9,996 nucleotides of DNA from Flavobacterium psychrophilum (GTDB taxonomy: Bacteria; Bacteroidota; Bacteroidia; Flavobacteriales; Flavobacteriaceae). This document shows positions 5,986 through 9,996 of the stretch, in pieces. The notes beneath the pieces were generated by a model. The model worked only from the letters and a program-made list of their open reading frames with translations, was not told where the DNA came from and did not search any database. Each line of letters starts with the position of its first letter. Positions within the stretch are counted from its first letter, which is position 1. The position numbers were made by a program, and so were the translations under genes. Location of the stretch: positions 1 through 9,996 of the forward strand of contig CAMBHH010000125.1 of the NCBI GenBank assembly GCA_945866505.1, in the 5' to 3' direction.

Positions 5986-6396
5986 ATGAAAAAGAACCTA
6001 TTAGTAGTTATAATTTTATTGTTTACAAATCATATCCTATCACAAGAATTTACCCCAAAAGATATTGTTGGTAAATGGAAAGTGGTTAAAATATTGAAAA
6101 AACCAGAGAGTCCCAATTTTAATGATATCATAAAAAGTTTCAGTTCGGCAACATTCCTATTTGAAGAAAATTTGAATTTTAAAATAACAACTTTATATAA
6201 AACTAAATTGTTTAGTATGCTAACTGATGTAACGAAAGACGCTAAATGGCGATTGAATGCTAATAATTATGCTATTAGCATTGGTAATGATTCCAATAAA
6301 TATTCTATTTTAAAGATCATTGCGGTAAAAGTTGATGATAAAATCATTTTTCATTTAGATGAATCGGAACTTGATTTAGAAGTACAAAAGGAATAA
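5986..6396 (+). CDS. Small secreted lipocalin-like protein
   Basis: A 136-residue protein with a lipophilic signal peptide (MKKNLLVVIILLFTNHILS, then QEF), so probably periplasmic or extracellular. The mature part begins with D-I-V-G-K-W-K-V (26-33), the G-x-W opening common to lipocalin-like Bacteroidota proteins. It continues with alternating strands: TFLFEENLNFKITTLY (56-71), AKWRLNANNYAISIG (86-100), YSILKIIAVKVDDKIIFHL (106-124). This fits a small beta-barrel or half-barrel that binds a hydrophobic ligand, but the ligand is unknown and the assignment rests on pattern only. The gene is notably A+T-rich and lysine/asparagine-rich compared with menB or menC. It sits 58 bases after the TPR gene; its stop is followed one base later by the heptamer array leading to menC. 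Confidence 0.75.
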   Translation: MKKNLLVVIILLFTNHILSQEFTPKDIVGKWKVVKILKKPESPNFNDIIKSFSSATFLFEENLNFKITTLYKTKLFSMLTDVTKDAKWRLNANNYAISIGNDSNKYSILKIIAVKVDDKIIFHLDESELDLEVQKE

Positions 6397-6397
6397 T

Positions 6398-6453
6398 CCA
6401 AAACCCAAAACCTAAAACCCAACACCCAACACCTAAAACCCATAATCCATAAT
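6398..6453 (+). repeat. Eight tandem 7-bp units before menC
   Basis: Units in exact register: CCAAAAC twice, CTAAAAC, CCAACAC twice, CTAAAAC, CCATAAT twice. The array starts one base after the stop of the lipocalin-like gene and ends six bases (CTTCCC) before the menC TTG start, so it fills practically the whole spacer. The CCAACAC units are the same heptamer, in a shifted register, as the CCCAACA array before menA. Four CCC runs are present, fewer than in that array. Confidence 0.9.
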
Positions 6454-6459
6454 CTTCCC

Positions 6460-7515
6460 TTGAAAGCAACTTACCACAAATACATTCTCAATTTCAAACG
6501 ACCGTCAGGAACATCGAGAGGTGTTATGACCAATAAAGAAACCTGGTTTATTATTCTGGAAAAGGATGGTAAAGAAGGAATCGGCGAGTGTGGAATTCTG
6601 CGAGGCTTAAGCATTGATGACCGACCTGATTATGAAGCGAAATTACAATGGACTTGCGACAATATTCAGCTAGGTGAAAACGTACTTTGGGAGGCTTTAG
6701 TTGAGTTCCCTTCCATACAGTTTGGAGTCGAAATGGCGTTCCAATCTTTGCAAGGCGAAAGTCCATTTTTACTCTTCCCTTCGGACTTTACTAAAGGGGT
6801 AAAAAGTATCGGTATAAACGGTTTAGTTTGGATGGGTGAGGAGTCCTTTATGAAGCAACAAATAGAGGAAAAATTAGCCGACGGTTTTCGCTGCGTGAAA
6901 CTCAAAATTGGAGCGATAGATTTTGGTAAAGAACTGCAATTATTGCACTATATTCGGCAACATTTTAGTCCAGAGCAAGTTGAAATTAGGGTAGATGCAA
7001 ACGGTGCTTTTGATGCAATTACTGCTTTAAATAAATTGAATCAATTATCTGGATTTGAATTGCATAGTATAGAGCAACCGATACAAAAAAACAATACTGA
7101 CAGTATGTCAGAGCTGTGTAAAATCACTCCAATTCCCATCGCTTTAGACGAAGAGCTGATTGGCGTCTTTTCATTAGAAGAAAAACAAGCTTTACTGCAA
7201 AAAATCAAGCCGCAATACATCATTTTGAAGCCGAGTTTTGTGGGTGGTTTTCGGGGTACAAAAGCGTGGATTTTATTGGCAGAAAAGTATCAAATCGGTT
7301 GGTGGATTACCTCCGCTTTGGAATCGAATATTGGACTAAATGCTATTGCACAATGGACGTTTTTACAACACAATTTGATGCCGCAAGGACTTGGAACAGG
7401 CGCTTTATATACCAATAATTTTGCCTGTCCTTTGGAGGTTTCACAAGGGCAATTGTGGTATAAAAAGGAGAGCGATTGGAAGTTTAATTTTGATGAATTT
7501 AAGCCAATAATTTAA
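6460..7515 (+). CDS. menC: o-Succinylbenzoate synthase, TTG start
   Basis: MenC dehydrates SHCHC to o-succinylbenzoate, in the cytosol, as a member of the enolase superfamily. All catalytic residues of the family are visible: Lys147 and Lys149 in VKLKIG, metal ligands Asp179 (VDANGA), Glu205 (SIEQP) and Asp230 (ALDEE), and Lys257 (ILKPS). SALESNIGL (285-293) closes the barrel. The 351-residue length is normal for Bacteroidota. The start is TTG at 6460: the conserved N-terminus (YHKYILNFKRPSGTSRG) lies before the first in-frame ATG (residue 23), and no upstream ATG exists in the heptamer array. menE, the usual partner, does not follow; instead the gene ends in a hairpin facing a convergent kinase. 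Its separation from menB and menA by two unrelated genes suggests its own transcript or one shared with the TPR and lipocalin-like genes. Confidence 0.95.
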   Translation: MKATYHKYILNFKRPSGTSRGVMTNKETWFIILEKDGKEGIGECGILRGLSIDDRPDYEAKLQWTCDNIQLGENVLWEALVEFPSIQFGVEMAFQSLQGESPFLLFPSDFTKGVKSIGINGLVWMGEESFMKQQIEEKLADGFRCVKLKIGAIDFGKELQLLHYIRQHFSPEQVEIRVDANGAFDAITALNKLNQLSGFELHSIEQPIQKNNTDSMSELCKITPIPIALDEELIGVFSLEEKQALLQKIKPQYIILKPSFVGGFRGTKAWILLAEKYQIGWWITSALESNIGLNAIAQWTFLQHNLMPQGLGTGALYTNNFACPLEVSQGQLWYKKESDWKFNFDEFKPII

Positions 7516-7551
7516 GCAATAATTAAAAATTATTGGCTTAAATTATTGCTT
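7501..7551. terminator. Long bidirectional terminator hairpin between menC and the kinase
   Basis: Bases 7501-7524 and 7528-7551 form a stem of about 23 bp with a three-base AAA loop and one unpaired C in each arm. Each arm is itself two copies of the word AAGC(C)AATAATT, so the structure is a repeated inverted repeat. The left arm includes the last four codons and stop of menC. The kinase stop codon lies 14 bases beyond. Only short T-runs follow on either strand, so its strength as an intrinsic terminator is uncertain, but position and symmetry suit two converging genes. Confidence 0.7.
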
Positions 7552-7564
7552 TAAATCGATAGGT

Positions 7565-9996
7565 TTATTTATTGAAATACTTTTGTATTAACGCACTGAA
7601 ATCCTTTATATTTATAGGTTTCGAGATATAATCGGTACATCCGGCGGCAATAGCGTCATCACGGTCACTTTGCATTCCGTTTGCAGTTTGTGCAATAATT
7701 ATCAAGTCTTTATTGAATTCGCGAATTATATTTGTTGCTTCATAACCTCCCATTACAGGCATGTTGATGTCCATCAATACCAGATCAATATCAGGATTAG
7801 AGCGACAGATTTCCACTGCTTCTATACCGGAGCTCACTTTTAGTATTTCTTTACTGAACGGTTTTACTGCTATGGTAATGAGTAATTTGGATATTGAATC
7901 GTCTTCTACAATTAGTACCTTTAGGTCTTTGATTTTATTTTCTTGTGCAATTTTTAAATCTACACTTTCGTCCTCGATCTTTTCTTCATACTCATGTTCA
8001 TCATCGTGTTCGGCTTCAGATTGAAATGGGAGGGTGAAGTAAAAAGTACTTCCTCTTCCTAATTCACTGTCGACCCAAATTTTTCCACCTAGTATTTCTA
8101 TGTATGCTTTTGAAATGGGCAACCCTAAACCTGATCCTTCATGAGTACGGCTAATGCTTTCGTTGGCCTGTCTAAATCTTTCGAAAACAATATTTTTTTT
8201 AGAATCTGAAATTCCTATTCCTGAGTCTTTTATGTAAAATTGTACATTTTTTCCTTTTTTTTCGCAACCGAATTCAATAATACCTTCATCTGTAAATTTG
8301 ATAGCATTCTTAACAAGGTTGGTAAGAATGGCATACAGTTTTTCTTTATCGGTTTTTATAAAATTATATTTTGCAGGTAATTGTTTCTTGATGAAAAGTT
8401 TAATTCCTTTTTGATTTGCCTCAGGGGTAAAGAAACAATTAATGTAATTGAGCTGTTCGTTTATATCGGTTTCCGATATAGAAACATCTATTTGTCCTGA
8501 TTCTACTCGTGAAATACTGATGATATCATTGATGATATTTAGCATTCTTTTTCCACTTTTTTCAATAATTTTGATGTACTCTTGCTGTTCTGCGCCTGTA
8601 AGGTCAGGTGCTTTTAAAAGCTCAGTGAAGCCCAAAATGCCATTCATAGGAGTTCGGATTTCGTGACTCATATTAGCCAAGAAAGCTAATTTTAAACGAT
8701 CGCTTTCTTCTGCTCGTAGTTTAGCATTAATTAATTCTTCTTCAGCAATTTTGCGGTCGGTAACATTTTCATTTACGGCAATATAATGGGTTGTTATACC
8801 TTGTGCATTTAGCAGTGGTGATATACTTGACGATTCCCAAAACAAAGTTCCATCTTTTTTCTTGTTTTTGAACTCTCCATTCCAATCTTTGCCTGCAGTA
8901 ATAGTTTGCCATAAATTTTTATATTCTTCAGGAGTATTGTGACCTGATTTCAGAAATCGTGGATTTTTACCTACTACTTCTTCTAAGGTATAACCGGTTG
9001 TTTCAACAAATTTAGGGTTGACGTATTCAATATCCCCCTCAGTATTTGTAATTATAATCGTTACGGGACTTTGCTCAACCGCTAGTGATAGTTGGCTAAT
9101 TTTTTGTTCTGTTCGTTTGCGATCTTCTTCTATAAGAATCGATTCAAGAGCAAATGCGATGTTCAATGTAATTTTTTCGAGCAATGAAATTTCTTCCTCT
9201 GACGAAAAAAAGTTTTTTTCATCGGAATACAAGTTGAATGCAGCAACGTTTTTATTTCTTACGAAAATTGGAATGGACATCATGGAGTAATAGCCTCTCT
9301 CTAGTGCCTCTTTACGAAAAGGTTTCATCATCTCGTCATTTGCAATATCGTTGCAAATTATGGCTCTACCTTCATTCAATGCTATTCGTGTTGGTCCTCT
9401 TTTTTCTTGAACATCACTAAAAGAAGTCAATGCACGCTTTGCAAAATAGCCATTTTCAAATCCTGCGAATGCTGCCGTACTGATAGTGTTATCATCATTT
9501 AGAAACCCAATCCAACTCATACGGAATTTCCCAAAATGTACTGCAATATTGCATATCTCCTGAAATAACTCTTCTCTATTATGATTTCTAATAATTAAAT
9601 TATTGATTTGGCTTATCAGTTCGTAAACCCTATTTATTTTATTCAAATCTAGCGCCGCTTGCTTTTGCAGTGAAATGTCGTGAACAATTACTTGGACAGC
9701 TACTTTATTGTCGTACAGAGTGGGTATCGCTTTAATTTCTGCATCAAAAGGAATGCCATCAACACTTATAAATTTTGTTTCGACGATAGCTGATGCATTG
9801 GTATCTTTAATTACATCTTTCATTCTTTGAACAATATCTTCAATATTATCAGGATGAACAAATTGTAAAACCGATTTTCCGATAACCTCCTTTTTATCTT
9901 TGGCCCCTAACATACGAAGTCCCTCATTGTTAATGAAGGCAATTTTATCTTCTACATAAATTAAAATTCCATAGAGTGCATTCTCTACAAGACCAC
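7565..9996 (-). CDS. Hybrid sensor histidine kinase (PAS-GAF-PAS-HisKA-HATPase-REC), 5' end outside the window
   Basis: The frame stays open from the stop at 7565 to the window edge. The ATG at 9913 is internal, because 27 upstream residues (GLVENALYGILIYVEDKIAFINNEGLR) continue a PAS domain. Numbering from that ATG: end of PAS 1 (1-85), GAF (about 100-258), PAS 2 with PAC (275-388), HisKA with phospho-acceptor His417 in MSHEIRTPMNG, and an ATPase domain with N-box Asn536, G1 DSGIGIS (563), F-box FERF (577) and G2 GSGLGL (593). An acidic linker (633-652) leads to a receiver domain with Glu670-Asp671-Asp672, phospho-acceptor Asp715 (LMDINMP), Thr743 and Lys765. No membrane segment or HPt domain is seen, so the visible part is cytosolic and the phosphate would pass to a separate HPt protein. 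The signal is unknown; PAS and GAF may sense redox, light or small ligands. No DNA-binding regulator is adjacent. Confidence 0.95.
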   Translation of the reverse strand, partial: GLVENALYGILIYVEDKIAFINNEGLRMLGAKDKKEVIGKSVLQFVHPDNIEDIVQRMKDVIKDTNASAIVETKFISVDGIPFDAEIKAIPTLYDNKVAVQVIVHDISLQKQAALDLNKINRVYELISQINNLIIRNHNREELFQEICNIAVHFGKFRMSWIGFLNDDNTISTAAFAGFENGYFAKRALTSFSDVQEKRGPTRIALNEGRAIICNDIANDEMMKPFRKEALERGYYSMMSIPIFVRNKNVAAFNLYSDEKNFFSSEEEISLLEKITLNIAFALESILIEEDRKRTEQKISQLSLAVEQSPVTIIITNTEGDIEYVNPKFVETTGYTLEEVVGKNPRFLKSGHNTPEEYKNLWQTITAGKDWNGEFKNKKKDGTLFWESSSISPLLNAQGITTHYIAVNENVTDRKIAEEELINAKLRAEESDRLKLAFLANMSHEIRTPMNGILGFTELLKAPDLTGAEQQEYIKIIEKSGKRMLNIINDIISISRVESGQIDVSISETDINEQLNYINCFFTPEANQKGIKLFIKKQLPAKYNFIKTDKEKLYAILTNLVKNAIKFTDEGIIEFGCEKKGKNVQFYIKDSGIGISDSKKNIVFERFRQANESISRTHEGSGLGLPISKAYIEILGGKIWVDSELGRGSTFYFTLPFQSEAEHDDEHEYEEKIEDESVDLKIAQENKIKDLKVLIVEDDSISKLLITIAVKPFSKEILKVSSGIEAVEICRSNPDIDLVLMDINMPVMGGYEATNIIREFNKDLIIIAQTANGMQSDRDDAIAAGCTDYISKPINIKDFSALIQKYFNK

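Noticed and set aside
9911..9913. ATG at 9913 as the start of the histidine kinase
   Set aside because: The frame is open for 27 more codons to the window edge and those residues continue a PAS fold, so the real start is outside.

Overview
The window looks like chromosomal DNA of a Flavobacterium-like member of the Bacteroidota. The evidence is low G+C with A+T-rich spacers, promoter boxes of the Bacteroidota TAnnTTTG type, no Shine-Dalgarno sequences before the starts, and protein families that read as flavobacterial (DUF3943, secreted TPR and lipocalin-like proteins, a PAS/GAF hybrid histidine kinase). The species is not determined.

Layout. A partial unrecognised gene runs off the left edge on the minus strand (1-251). 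After an A+T-rich spacer comes a minus-strand DUF3943 envelope protein (495-1346). A divergent promoter region (1347-1597) separates it from a plus-strand series: menB (1598-2428), menA (2592-3554), a UPF0173-type metallo-beta-lactamase-fold hydrolase (3631-4308), a 410-base non-coding stretch holding two copies of a 159-bp palindromic repeat, a secreted TPR protein (4719-5927), a small lipocalin-like secreted protein (5986-6396) and menC with a TTG start (6460-7515). A long hairpin at the end of menC faces the 3' end of a large minus-strand hybrid sensor kinase (7565 to beyond 9996), whose true start lies outside the window.

How the genes work together. MenC makes o-succinylbenzoate. MenE, not seen here, would activate it to the CoA ester. 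MenB closes the ring to DHNA-CoA, a thioesterase frees DHNA, and MenA prenylates it in the membrane to demethylmenaquinone, the precursor of the respiratory quinone menaquinone. The window therefore holds three steps of the menaquinone pathway, interleaved with a hydrolase of unknown substrate and two secreted proteins with no evident link to quinones. menD, menE, menF, menH and the final methyltransferase are absent.

The most unusual feature is non-coding. Three spacers of the men series (menB-menA, menA-hydrolase, lipocalin-menC) consist largely of tandem 7-bp units in exact register. The most regular is a 15-unit CCCAACA array ending 6 bases before the menA start. Its complement carries fifteen evenly spaced GGG runs, so it could form a G-quadruplex on the menA template strand. 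The second notable feature is the pair of palindromic elements, which are about 96% identical by eye and preserve different internal hairpins. No CRISPR array, tRNA, rRNA, transposase or recognisable defence system is present.
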